Positions 25,924-34,562 of a DNA stretch of 39,362 nt are shown here, piece by piece. This DNA comes from Flammeovirgaceae bacterium (GTDB taxonomy: Bacteria; Bacteroidota; Bacteroidia; Cytophagales; Cyclobacteriaceae). Below the pieces are notes generated by a model, which worked only from the letters and a program-made list of their open reading frames with translations, did not search any database and was not told the origin of the DNA. The stretch spans positions 1-39,362 of the forward strand of contig JAHEKQ010000025.1 in NCBI GenBank assembly GCA_024638265.1, in the 5' to 3' direction. Every line of letters begins with the position of its first letter. The first letter of the stretch is position 1. Position numbers and translations under genes: made by a program.

Positions 25924-27003
25924 ATGCAAAAACCGAACTTTTTAAAGTTCTTCACCTATCTCACCATAGGTGTATTCGTCTATTTTAGCCTGGTATTTAC
26001 ACTTTTAATATTCGAGGGGAATGCTGAACCATCCGTGGAATGTGACGTCTCGATCCACGATTTCAGCGATGCCGTTTGGTACACCACCGTTACACTGACC
26101 ACGGTGGGATACGGGGATATGACTCCTGTTACAGCAGGAGGAAGGGTAATAGGTACCATCTTCATCATTTTCAGTCTTGGTATCTATGGTTTGCTGATAG
26201 GTCAGTTTACCTCTATCTTGAATGTTTACAGACAAAACAAAAAATTGGGTATGAATGGCACAAATTTCAACGATCACGTGGTAATGATCGGCTGGACTGA
26301 TTTTGGAAAGGCAGTAACCGACCAATTAGTGGCTGCCGGACAAAAGGTAGCCATCGTAACCGCCGAAAAAGATAATATCGATATCATACAGGAATATTAT
26401 TCCCCGCGAAATGTATTCGTCCTTTTCAGCGATCACAACAACATGGAAATGCTGATGAAAGTCAATATTGACCAGTCAGCCATCGTTTTTGTTAATCTGA
26501 ATGACGACACTGAAAAACTGGTGTATATCCTGAACCTCAAGAAGAACTTCGAAAATCTAAACTATGTAGTGACCCTCGATAATGCCAACCTCAAGAATAC
26601 TTTTGTTACTGCCGGGGTAAACTATGCCATTAGCAAGCACGAAATTGCCTCGAAACTCCTGGCCAGTTATATTTTTGAACCTGATGTAGCTACTCTTTCC
26701 GAGGATATAATGAGCTTCCCGATTGACGAGGATGACCAGGATATCAAGCAATACAAAATCATAGAGTCCAATCCCCACGCGGGTCGTAATTATCGGGATG
26801 TCTTTTATGATTTATGGAAGGAGACCAATGCTGTTTTGCTTGGGTTAGTGAAGAAAGATAAAAAGGGCAATAGAAAACTATATAAGAACCCTGAAAAAGA
26901 TATAATCGTTGAAAAGGGAGATTACCTCATCATGATCTGTAATCAGAAGGCCGAAGCTAAAATTGAAAATATATTCAGGACCAAGGAAGGACGACACGCT
27001 TAG
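25924..27003 (+). CDS. Two-TM potassium channel with RCK (TrkA-N/TrkA-C) domains
   Basis: This 359-residue channel protein has helix M1 (about 11-31), a pore loop with selectivity filter TVGYGD at 60-65 and helix M2 (about 74-100). A cytoplasmic RCK domain starts near 117 (HVVMIGWTDFGKAV), and a C-terminal TrkA-C-like domain contains YKIIESNPHAGRNYRDVFYD and EKGDYLIMIC. It should form a tetrameric K+ channel gated by a cytoplasmic ring, as in MthK. The Rossmann glycine motif is GWTDFG and lacks the middle glycine of the NAD-binding GxGxxG, as in MthK (GWSEST), so gating by a ligand other than NAD is likely. A TATTTTG at 25897-25903 is a possible -7 element. The gene is separated from TM2 by 88 bases. 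Confidence 0.92.
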   Translation: MQKPNFLKFFTYLTIGVFVYFSLVFTLLIFEGNAEPSVECDVSIHDFSDAVWYTTVTLTTVGYGDMTPVTAGGRVIGTIFIIFSLGIYGLLIGQFTSILNVYRQNKKLGMNGTNFNDHVVMIGWTDFGKAVTDQLVAAGQKVAIVTAEKDNIDIIQEYYSPRNVFVLFSDHNNMEMLMKVNIDQSAIVFVNLNDDTEKLVYILNLKKNFENLNYVVTLDNANLKNTFVTAGVNYAISKHEIASKLLASYIFEPDVATLSEDIMSFPIDEDDQDIKQYKIIESNPHAGRNYRDVFYDLWKETNAVLLGLVKKDKKGNRKLYKNPEKDIIVEKGDYLIMICNQKAEAKIENIFRTKEGRHA

Positions 27004-27016
27004 ATGAGGTAGGAGA

Positions 27017-27040
27017 AGTGAAGAGTGAAAAGTGAAAAGT
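27017..27040 (+). repeat. Heptanucleotide tandem repeat (AGTGAAR)
   Basis: Units of seven bases start at 27017, 27024 and 27031 (AGTGAAG, AGTGAAA, AGTGAAA), followed by a partial AGT. The array lies 14 bases after the potassium-channel stop and 23 bases before the octanucleotide array that leads into the glycerate kinase gene. Such short arrays expand and contract by slippage. Confidence 0.75.
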
Positions 27041-27062
27041 TCTAAAAGTTTAGTTCGGTCTC

Positions 27063-27094
27063 GTGAACTCGTGAACCCGTGAACTTGTGAACGT
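27063..27094 (+). repeat. Octanucleotide tandem repeat (GTGAACNN), 4 units, contains the glycerate kinase start codon
   Basis: Units start at 27063, 27071, 27079 and 27087: GTGAACTC, GTGAACCC, GTGAACTT, GTGAACGT. The GTG of the fourth unit is the start codon of the glycerate kinase gene. The first unit's GTG is in the same frame but meets TGA at 27072-27074, so it cannot be used. The same 8-base pattern occurs at the end of hutI (14450-14481). Confidence 0.8.
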
Positions 27095-28169
27095 ACTCAT
27101 AGCCCCTGATAAATTCAAAGGTTCCCTGAAAGCCTCAGAGGTTGCCAGGGCCATCGGAGAAGGAATCCAATCAAGCCATCCAGAATTTAAAATCAGAAAA
27201 TTTCCACTAGCCGATGGTGGTGAAGGTTCGGCTGGGATTATCGCGGAAGTACTTGGCGCGGAAATTCATGACGTAAAGGTAAGAGATCCTCTCAGGCGCC
27301 ATATCACCGCTCCATTTTATTATTCTCCATCTTCCAAAACGGCAATCATTGAAATGGCAACTGCATCAGGTTATGAGCTATTAACTGTGGAGGAGAGAAA
27401 TCCACATCTCACTTCATCACACGGTACCGGCGATCTGATCATAGCTGCGGCAGCAACCGGAGCAGAAAAAATAGTGCTCTTTGTCGGGGGAAGTGCGACT
27501 AACGATGGGAGCGCCGGAATGCTTCATGCGCTTGGATTCACTTTCCCTGCTGGTTCTGAGCGAATTATGCCCAATGGGGGGAATCTTATTGAAGTATCTT
27601 CAATAATTCCACCAGATTTTACTCTTCCCAAACTAATAATTGCTCACGATGTGACCAACCCACTTCTCGGAGAGAGTGGTGCCACTTATGTTTACGGACC
27701 GCAAAAAGGTGCGCTAGAAGGAGATCTATCTGGCTTGGAGAGAGGTATGTCACACTTTTCTAAAATAGTTGAAGTAGCATCAGGGAAATCCCTGTCGAGT
27801 ATTCCCGGTATGGGAGCCGCAGGGGGTATTGCCCTGGGACTGGTAGGCTTTTACGATGCACAATTGGTTCGCGGGTTTGATCTGATTGCCGACACCGTAT
27901 CACTTAAAAGACATATAGAATGGGCCGATCAGGTCATTTCAGGGGAAGGGAGAATCGACGACCAGAGTCGGGAGGGGAAGGTCGTGGGTGAAGTGGTAAA
28001 GCTTTGCAATAATTTGAATAAGCCCCTTATTTTATTCTGCGGCTTAAATGAGGGGTATGAAACAGCAAGCAAGGTGATATGCCTGGAAGATCATGCCGTA
28101 TCGACCTATGAGTCGATGAATAAGACCTACCCACTACTCGTTAAACTTGCTTCAGAACTAGTCCCCTGA
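27087..28169 (+). CDS. Glycerate kinase (glycerate 2-kinase, GarK/GlxK type)
   Basis: This 360-residue enzyme phosphorylates D-glycerate using ATP, feeding serine/glyoxylate-derived carbon into glycolysis. The family is recognised by the N-terminal APDKFKGSLKASEVARAIGE and PLADGGEGSA. Also present are ATASGYELL, SHGTGDLI, VGGSATNDGSAGMLHALG, the central HDVTNPLLGESGAT, and GMGAAGGIALGL with GEGRIDDQS. The start is GTG at 27087, directly giving the conserved MNVLIAPDKFKGS; no in-frame upstream start exists because of a TGA at 27072. The 3' end overlaps the convergent RNA methyltransferase gene by 12 bases. The region upstream is filled by short tandem repeats, and no promoter box is obvious, so it may be read from the channel gene's transcript. 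Confidence 0.94.
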   Translation: MNVLIAPDKFKGSLKASEVARAIGEGIQSSHPEFKIRKFPLADGGEGSAGIIAEVLGAEIHDVKVRDPLRRHITAPFYYSPSSKTAIIEMATASGYELLTVEERNPHLTSSHGTGDLIIAAAATGAEKIVLFVGGSATNDGSAGMLHALGFTFPAGSERIMPNGGNLIEVSSIIPPDFTLPKLIIAHDVTNPLLGESGATYVYGPQKGALEGDLSGLERGMSHFSKIVEVASGKSLSSIPGMGAAGGIALGLVGFYDAQLVRGFDLIADTVSLKRHIEWADQVISGEGRIDDQSREGKVVGEVVKLCNNLNKPLILFCGLNEGYETASKVICLEDHAVSTYESMNKTYPLLVKLASELVP

Positions 28170-28847
28170 GTCATCCATTTTGCGCCTTATTTTCTTAAAT
28201 GCAGAAAGTATCATGTGGATATCAGTTTCCCCCGCGCGGCTTAAACGATCTTTTATTCTGCGAAACAAAGCCGGGTTTTTGTCGAGTTCAAGCCAACGGA
28301 TTATTTCCTCGCCTTCGCTAAGCATGGTCGAAAAAAGTGATTCTGAGGCCTTTTTGTCGATGTTTTCAAGCTCAAGTCCCGATAACTCATAAGCATAAAT
28401 CATAACGCTTTGCCCCAGGTTCAGTGAAGGGTATTTTACTGCAAGGGGTATGGTGCTGACTACCTGGCAATGGTTGATTTCCTCCTTGCTCAGTCCGTTT
28501 TCCTCTGAGCCGAAGACAATGGCAGGTTTTCGGACCGCTTCCCCCATTTTTTTAATATAATTTTTAAGATCTGATGCAACTACTACATCTTTCCGGGAGG
28601 TTCGTTTCTTGGAGGTAGTCCCGACGGCTAGGTCGATATCATGAAGGGCATCGGATAGTGATTCGTATGTGCTTACCCTTTGGAGTAAATCATGGGATCC
28701 ATAGGCCGTTTTTCGTACTTCTGCCCTTTCAGGATCAAATTTCCCTACAATTCTCAACTCTTTCATACCCATGGTTTTTATTGCACGCAGTGATAAACCA
28801 ATATTCTCGTAAACCGCAGGGTTGACCAGAATGAATACTAATTCCAT
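28158..28847 (-). CDS. SPOUT (TrmH/TrmJ-like) RNA 2'-O-methyltransferase
   Basis: This 229-residue protein has the TrmJ-type opening FILVNPAVYENIGLSLRAIK with KTMGMKELRIV. The SAM-binding trefoil-knot motifs are IVFGSEENGLSKEEINHC and IPLAVKYPSLNLGQSVMIYAYEL. These enzymes methylate a ribose 2'-OH, in TrmJ at tRNA position 32; the target here is inferred from the family. A short helical C-terminus (about 170-229) corresponds to TrmJ's extension. It lies six bases after the DPP-IV-like peptidase stop, so both share a transcript despite unrelated functions, and overlaps glycerate kinase convergently by 12 bases. Confidence 0.88.
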   Translation of the reverse strand: MELVFILVNPAVYENIGLSLRAIKTMGMKELRIVGKFDPERAEVRKTAYGSHDLLQRVSTYESLSDALHDIDLAVGTTSKKRTSRKDVVVASDLKNYIKKMGEAVRKPAIVFGSEENGLSKEEINHCQVVSTIPLAVKYPSLNLGQSVMIYAYELSGLELENIDKKASESLFSTMLSEGEEIIRWLELDKNPALFRRIKDRLSRAGETDIHMILSAFKKIRRKMDDSGD

Positions 28848-28853
28848 AAGTGC

Positions 28854-31349
28854 TTAGCGGGTCATAGGTTTATCCCTATTCATCTCTTTGATGTCAGCAT
28901 CCCATTTGTAGTCCCCGATGAGGTACTTACAGAAGTAATCACTTCTAAGCCAGAAGAAGTATTCATTCATATTTCCATATCCGTGCCTCTGGGTGGTAAA
29001 CATGAAGAAGTCAAAGCGTTTATTGGCTTTGATTAGGGCATTGGCCATCCTGAGTGTACCTGCAGGGTGTACATTGTTATCAATATCACCCGTGGTGAGT
29101 AACAGCTTACCTTTGAGATTGTCTGCGAGTTCTGAATTCTTCTCTATATCATATTCAAAAGAAACATTGCCCTCTTCATCTTCGATCTCCTCAACACCGT
29201 GGTGTTTCTCACTCCACCATCGGTTGTAGACATTATTGTCGTGATTTCCCGATGAAGAAACCGCCACCTTAAAGAAATCCGGGTAAACGAGCATGGCCGC
29301 AGTGGACATGAATCCGCCTCCAGAATGCCCAAAAATCCCTACCCTATCGATATTGATAAAACCATGACGATCGGCCAATTGCTCGGCGGCGTATTTCTTA
29401 TCTGCCAGTCCGTAATCTCTCAGGTTTCCATAACCATAATTATGGTACCATTTCGACCGGCTGGGGTGCCCTCCCCTGTTACCGATAGTGACCACCACAA
29501 ATCCGAATTGTGCCTGCCTGTCAAGGCGATCCATTCTCGAAGAAAATGATTTATTAACCGCTTCCGTCTGTGGACCAGGATATACATAAAGTATAAGCGG
29601 ATAAGATTTTGTGGAGTCAAAATCAAAGGGTTTATACATGACGCCATACAAATCGGTAATCCCATCTGCGGCTTTTACAGTATAAGGTTCCGGGAACCGG
29701 TAGCCTGATTCAAAGAGCTTGGAAAGATCAGCTGTTTCAAGATCGAGGACTTTCCTTCCGCTGTTATCGTATAACTCTGCCTGCGGGACTGTGTTTACCC
29801 GGCTATAATTCGCTACAAAATACTTTCCAGTATCTCCACCGCTTACACCGAAATTGTAATTGCCAGGAGTGAGTAATTTGAGGCCTGATCCGTCGAAATT
29901 AATCCGGTAGAGGTGGGTGTAATAGGGATCTTCACCCATTTCCCGCCCATTGGCCATAAAGTAAATTACACGATTCCTTTCATCAACGTATTCTATATCT
30001 TCTACATGATAGGATCCACTGGTAATCTGGTTTTTGACATTTCCGTTGTTATCATAAAGATAGAGGTGACCCCATCCATCGCGTTCCGACCAGTGGATAA
30101 TTTCCGTTCCGTTATTCACGAGGTAGGGATTATTAATTTCTATATAGGTATTTAGCCGCTCTTCGACCAATACTTTTACTTCGCCTGTATTGGCATCAGC
30201 AAGGCAGATATCAATCCGTTTTAAATCCCTGCTGGTCCTCTGAAAATAAATCTCATTATTGGATTCGGACAACCAGATGCTCGGGCGATACTGATCATCT
30301 CTTGAGCTGGGCTTAAGTGACTTTCTGAACACCCCAATAGTCTGATCCTGAAAGGCATCTACATCAATAGTAGTTTTGTCCCCTGACGGATAATTGAATA
30401 CCTCCATGCTATAGGAAGGTGCCTCCTTTTCCCCAGGCATTTGATATTTGTAGGTCTCCAGTGTGGGCCTGGGATTAGCAGCATTGTTAATAACCCAGAG
30501 GTCTTTTACCTCACGACTATCAGTACGTATCGTTACAAACTTCTTTGAATCAGTAGAAAACCAAATCCGGCCGGGACTCTGTCGCTTGTCCTTTTCCTTT
30601 TCCTCTTCTACATTGGTTGTACCCCGTCTGAACCCACCATACCCGTTGTACCTGACTCCATCCGTAGTAATCTGATTTTCCACGATAGTGGAATCTTCTT
30701 CATCTTCAAGTGCTTTCTGATAGTTTTCCCAATCCATAGAATAGAGATTGAAATTCCTGGAAAACAATACATACGAGCGGTCGGGTGCGATGGCAGCCCA
30801 CCGTTTATCGTCTTCGGGTTTTTCGTAATCCTCCAACAGTTCGAGTACCCGGTTGGACAAGGTGTACTTGAAATACCATACTTTGGGCTTGGTCGATGAC
30901 TTTCTGTTCCTGCGACTATCGCTGTCCTGGTCATCACCATCTTCCTTTTCTTCCTCTTCCACCAATTTACTGGTCACTTCAAACCTTATGGCTGTTTCAT
31001 TCTCAATAAATTTGATGTTGTCGATATTCAGGTGTTTAGCATCGAATGGATCGCCGGTAAGCCTTGACATATCGGCCGCCATTTTGGCGTTGTCAAATAA
31101 CTCATTCTTCAACCTTCGGTTGGGGTCAACCAGGTAATATTTTTCACCTTCACTTGTGCGAAAGTTGTACCAGAATTTGTCCCCGGATTTAAGCCAATGA
31201 GCATCAACAAATGTCGAATAGACCATTTGGCGAACTTTGGCTGGAGAATACCTTGCAGCGGCTGAATAGTTAGCCTCTCTGACCGGTTCATTTTGAGCAA
31301 AAACAAGGAATGGCAGAAATAATGCTGCCAGGAAAACAATCGATCTCAT
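28854..31349 (-). CDS. S9 family peptidase, dipeptidyl peptidase IV-like, exported
   Basis: The protein has 831 residues. A signal peptide (SIVFLAALFLPFLVFAQ) predicts periplasmic export. An eight-bladed beta-propeller of DPP-IV type covers about 50-560, including a low-complexity acidic/basic insert near 133-155 (EEEEKEDGDDQDSDSRRNR). The alpha/beta-hydrolase domain has the catalytic triad Ser676 (GIFGHSGGGF), Asp757 (TGDIDNNVHP) and His789 (TQRHGYG). DPP-IV cleaves Xaa-Pro dipeptides from peptide N-termini; related members are more general. GHSGGG replaces the commoner GWSYGG loop, so it belongs to a divergent subgroup whose specificity is uncertain. On the minus strand TATCTTTC (31376-31369) is a near-match to a -7 box 20 bases upstream of the ATG. 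Confidence 0.92.
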   Translation of the reverse strand: MRSIVFLAALFLPFLVFAQNEPVREANYSAAARYSPAKVRQMVYSTFVDAHWLKSGDKFWYNFRTSEGEKYYLVDPNRRLKNELFDNAKMAADMSRLTGDPFDAKHLNIDNIKFIENETAIRFEVTSKLVEEEEKEDGDDQDSDSRRNRKSSTKPKVWYFKYTLSNRVLELLEDYEKPEDDKRWAAIAPDRSYVLFSRNFNLYSMDWENYQKALEDEEDSTIVENQITTDGVRYNGYGGFRRGTTNVEEEKEKDKRQSPGRIWFSTDSKKFVTIRTDSREVKDLWVINNAANPRPTLETYKYQMPGEKEAPSYSMEVFNYPSGDKTTIDVDAFQDQTIGVFRKSLKPSSRDDQYRPSIWLSESNNEIYFQRTSRDLKRIDICLADANTGEVKVLVEERLNTYIEINNPYLVNNGTEIIHWSERDGWGHLYLYDNNGNVKNQITSGSYHVEDIEYVDERNRVIYFMANGREMGEDPYYTHLYRINFDGSGLKLLTPGNYNFGVSGGDTGKYFVANYSRVNTVPQAELYDNSGRKVLDLETADLSKLFESGYRFPEPYTVKAADGITDLYGVMYKPFDFDSTKSYPLILYVYPGPQTEAVNKSFSSRMDRLDRQAQFGFVVVTIGNRGGHPSRSKWYHNYGYGNLRDYGLADKKYAAEQLADRHGFINIDRVGIFGHSGGGFMSTAAMLVYPDFFKVAVSSSGNHDNNVYNRWWSEKHHGVEEIEDEEGNVSFEYDIEKNSELADNLKGKLLLTTGDIDNNVHPAGTLRMANALIKANKRFDFFMFTTQRHGYGNMNEYFFWLRSDYFCKYLIGDYKWDADIKEMNRDKPMTR

Positions 31350-31458
31350 AACTTGTTGAATTTAATAGGAAAGATATCAATAAATAGAATCCAGCCTTAA
31401 GAGTAATTTACAGATGGCAATAATTCGTTAGAACCGGAAATATGTAATTTCATGGACT

Positions 31459-31466
31459 TAGTTTTG
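31459..31466 (+). promoter_or_regulatory. -7 box (TAGTTTTG) of the T9SS type A gene
   Basis: An exact TAnnTTTG match 54 bases before the ATG at 31521, in the 171-base divergent spacer shared with the peptidase gene. The rest of that spacer is AT-rich without other recognisable signals. Confidence 0.45.
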
Positions 31467-31520
31467 CCCAAAAGATCAAACTAAAGTATTTTTAGCATTG
31501 CCAAAAATTGAGATAGGAGA

Positions 31521-34500
31521 ATGAAATTCAGAGGGGTCCTCATTTTTATTATACTTATTAGTTTTTTTACCGGTTCTATTGCTCAGGATCACTTTGAACT
31601 CATAGAGAGAGGGGTTACCGAATTCAATAAGATTGAGGATGCTTTTAATGAATATTATCAGCGTACAGGTAAAAGGGAATCAGACCTTAAGAAATTTGAG
31701 CGGTGGAAATACCGTATGCTTCCGCGCTTGGTGGATGGGAGAATTCCCGGTACTCCCCAGGAATTGCTCAAGCTCCAGGAATACCAGGAAATCAGAAGTA
31801 ACCTTCAATCACTACGTACAGAAAACAACGAAAACTGGGAATCCCTGGGCCCTGAAGAATGGGTTGTAAACTCCTATGGATATAGTCCGGGAAATGGCCG
31901 TATAAATGCTGTCACAGTAGATCCCAATAATCCACAAAAGATATTTGCCGGTGCGGCTGCAGGAGGTATTTGGATCAGCGAAAACGGGGGCGCTACCTGG
32001 TATACCACTACCGATCAGTGGCCTGTGCTCGGTATCACAGATATCTGGGTCAACCCGGGAAATTCACAAGAAGTGATTGTACTTACTGGAGATCCCTGGG
32101 GCAAAGACACCCCCAGTATAGGGTTGATTAAATCGACTGATGGTGGTATGAACTGGTCTGTACTTGGCCTGGAGCAGGATTTTAATGTTATCACATATTT
32201 CAGAAAACTTGAGGTAAGCACTACCGATGTGGACCATATGCTGGTAGCCGGCGATGATGGGATTTATCTTTCTACAGACGGTGGAGTCAACTGGAGCTTT
32301 ACATTAGATGCAAATGTTTCCGACATTCTATTCCATCCAACAAATTCCGACAAGATCTACGCGGCTACCCATGAGGAAACAGCCCTCGGTGAGTTGACGT
32401 TTTACGTCAGTGAAGACGGCGGAAACAATTGGGACACACGGAAATTCTCAAATTTCGGGTCAAACTTTAATAAACAATTAACAAGAAAAGCATTGGCAGT
32501 AAGCCCCGCAGATCCAGATAAGGTTTATGTGATCGCGGTATCAAGAGCCGGAAACGAACTGGGGGGTTTCTTTTCTTCCAATGATGAACTCAATACTCTG
32601 TTCCTCCGCTCTGCTTCTCCAAACACCCTGGGCTGGAGTAAGACAGGAAGTGACCAGAGAGGTCAAGGTTGGTATGACCTGGCTATCGCTGCCGACCCGG
32701 TCAATGCCGATGTGGTGTACACAGGTGGAGTCCACGTTTGGAAAACCATTGATGGCGGAAATAACTGGGAATTGCAGAATTACTGGGTTTGGGATGATCC
32801 GGTCTATCCATATGTTCATGCAGATGTGCATTCCCTGAATTTCTATAATAACGACCTATATGTTGGTTCTGATGGTGGCTTGTTCAAGACGGAAGATGGG
32901 GGAGCAACATTTGATAATCTGAGTTTTGGAATGAATATCGGGCAGTTCTACCGGTTGAGCGTACATCCAACTGATGAAAATATAGTTTCGGGTGGACTGC
33001 AGGACAATGGATCATTTTATCGCGGTGATACCGGTTGGTCCCAAATCTACGGGGCAGATGGTATGGAGAGCATCATTAATTACGATAATCCATCGGTACT
33101 TTACTCATCCTCCCAGTTTGGAAATATTCGTAGGTATAGCGAAGAGGGTGAAGTGATCTCAAAATATATTTCAAGACCTCCCAGTGAAACCGGGGCCTGG
33201 ATTACGCCCTATATCATGCACCCCTCTGAAAGTAATACGGTTTACTTTGGGTTCCGTGAAATATACAAGAGCGTTAATCAGGGGAACAGTATGGTCCCAA
33301 TTTCTGATTTTGAAAATGAATTTGGCAACGACCAGGAGACCAATGTTCTGAAGCAACATCCGGTAGATCCCAATTATTTGCTCGTTCGGAAGCGCGATTG
33401 GATTTACCTCACCCGTGACGAGGGTGAAACCTGGACTCCCATTTCGGAATCGCTACCACCTATTGCGGCTAATCGTTTTGCAGATGTAGCCTTTTCCTAT
33501 GAAGACCCGGAAACGATTTATGCCACCTTTGGGGGCTGGATTCGGACAAATAAGGTCATGAAAAGTACTGATGGGGGCGAAACGTGGGAAAACTTCTCAG
33601 AAGGACTTCCCGATGTTCCCGTCAACTGTATCATTTCACGAAATGATTGTGATGCAACACTTTATGCAGGTACTGATATAGGAGTATTCCAGAGAAAGAG
33701 AATCGATTCAGAATGGACGCCGGTAGGCGAAGGTCTTCCGAATGTCATCGTTGCGGAACTTGAAATTCAAACATCCAATAACAAACTCTTTGCCGCCACC
33801 TATGGGAGGGGTATTTGGAAAATAAGTATTGAGGATACGGAAGATCAATTAATGTCAGTAGAACCCATACCTATTAAATCGTGGGGTGATGAGGATTTTG
33901 AATTGGTGATAAATACTGACCTTCCCAATGAGATTACTACAAGCAGCCTGGATCCAAGTATTGCCGATGTCAACGGAACCACTGTGTCTGTTTATGATGT
34001 GGGTGAAACTTTTATCCGCGTAGAACAGGAAGGAACCTGCACCGTAGATGTACCAATAACCGTAGATAAGGCTCAACAAGAGATCATTTTTGAGGAACTC
34101 CTCAATTATAAAGACACTGAATGGGATTTTATACTAGAAGCTGTGTCAACGGCAGGATTGCCTATCACATTCCTTACGGACCGTCCGAGTGTAGTCAAAT
34201 TGGAAGGGAACCTGGCACTTATCCAAAGGGCTGGAAATGCCAATATTACAGCGGCTCAAAATGGAAACGATTATTTCTATCCAGCCACATCGGTACGAAG
34301 ACCGGTTAAGATTGAAGTGGACGAGGAAGCTATGATATCTATTTTTCCCAACCCGGTGATGGACCAGGAATTCTCACTTTATATCCCGAAAAACAGGGGT
34401 GATTCGCTTCCAATGACCATCTATGACATGATGGGACAGGTAATGCATCAGTCAGAAGTTGCCATAAACAGGGATCCGGCCACGATTGATGTAAGCGGGC

Positions 34501-34562
34501 TCGAGCAAGGTGTGTATATCATGAAGATTGGTGGCAGAATTATCAGGTTTGCCAAACAATAA
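31521..34562 (+). CDS. Secreted Asp-box (BNR/sortilin-like) repeat protein with T9SS type A sorting domain
   Basis: This 1013-residue protein has a signal peptide (VLIFIILISFFTGSIAQ) and a short helical pro-region (to about 110). A beta-propeller region follows with at least eight Asp-box motifs of the S/T-x-D-G-G-x-x-W kind: SENGGATWY, STDGGMNW, STDGGVNW, SEDGGNNW, TIDGGNNW, TEDGGATF, TRDEGETW and STDGGETW. This is the sortilin/VPS10 or xyloglucanase-like layout. Two Ig-like segments follow (about 775-935). The last 76 residues form the type A sorting signal SIFPNPVMDQEFSLYIP, LEQGVYIMKI and a basic tail. It should be exported by T9SS and attached to the surface. Whether it is an enzyme (some Asp-box proteins are glycosidases) or a binding protein is unclear. 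It abuts the convergent GH3 gene with no spacer. Confidence 0.9.
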   Translation: MKFRGVLIFIILISFFTGSIAQDHFELIERGVTEFNKIEDAFNEYYQRTGKRESDLKKFERWKYRMLPRLVDGRIPGTPQELLKLQEYQEIRSNLQSLRTENNENWESLGPEEWVVNSYGYSPGNGRINAVTVDPNNPQKIFAGAAAGGIWISENGGATWYTTTDQWPVLGITDIWVNPGNSQEVIVLTGDPWGKDTPSIGLIKSTDGGMNWSVLGLEQDFNVITYFRKLEVSTTDVDHMLVAGDDGIYLSTDGGVNWSFTLDANVSDILFHPTNSDKIYAATHEETALGELTFYVSEDGGNNWDTRKFSNFGSNFNKQLTRKALAVSPADPDKVYVIAVSRAGNELGGFFSSNDELNTLFLRSASPNTLGWSKTGSDQRGQGWYDLAIAADPVNADVVYTGGVHVWKTIDGGNNWELQNYWVWDDPVYPYVHADVHSLNFYNNDLYVGSDGGLFKTEDGGATFDNLSFGMNIGQFYRLSVHPTDENIVSGGLQDNGSFYRGDTGWSQIYGADGMESIINYDNPSVLYSSSQFGNIRRYSEEGEVISKYISRPPSETGAWITPYIMHPSESNTVYFGFREIYKSVNQGNSMVPISDFENEFGNDQETNVLKQHPVDPNYLLVRKRDWIYLTRDEGETWTPISESLPPIAANRFADVAFSYEDPETIYATFGGWIRTNKVMKSTDGGETWENFSEGLPDVPVNCIISRNDCDATLYAGTDIGVFQRKRIDSEWTPVGEGLPNVIVAELEIQTSNNKLFAATYGRGIWKISIEDTEDQLMSVEPIPIKSWGDEDFELVINTDLPNEITTSSLDPSIADVNGTTVSVYDVGETFIRVEQEGTCTVDVPITVDKAQQEIIFEELLNYKDTEWDFILEAVSTAGLPITFLTDRPSVVKLEGNLALIQRAGNANITAAQNGNDYFYPATSVRRPVKIEVDEEAMISIFPNPVMDQEFSLYIPKNRGDSLPMTIYDMMGQVMHQSEVAINRDPATIDVSGLEQGVYIMKIGGRIIRFAKQ

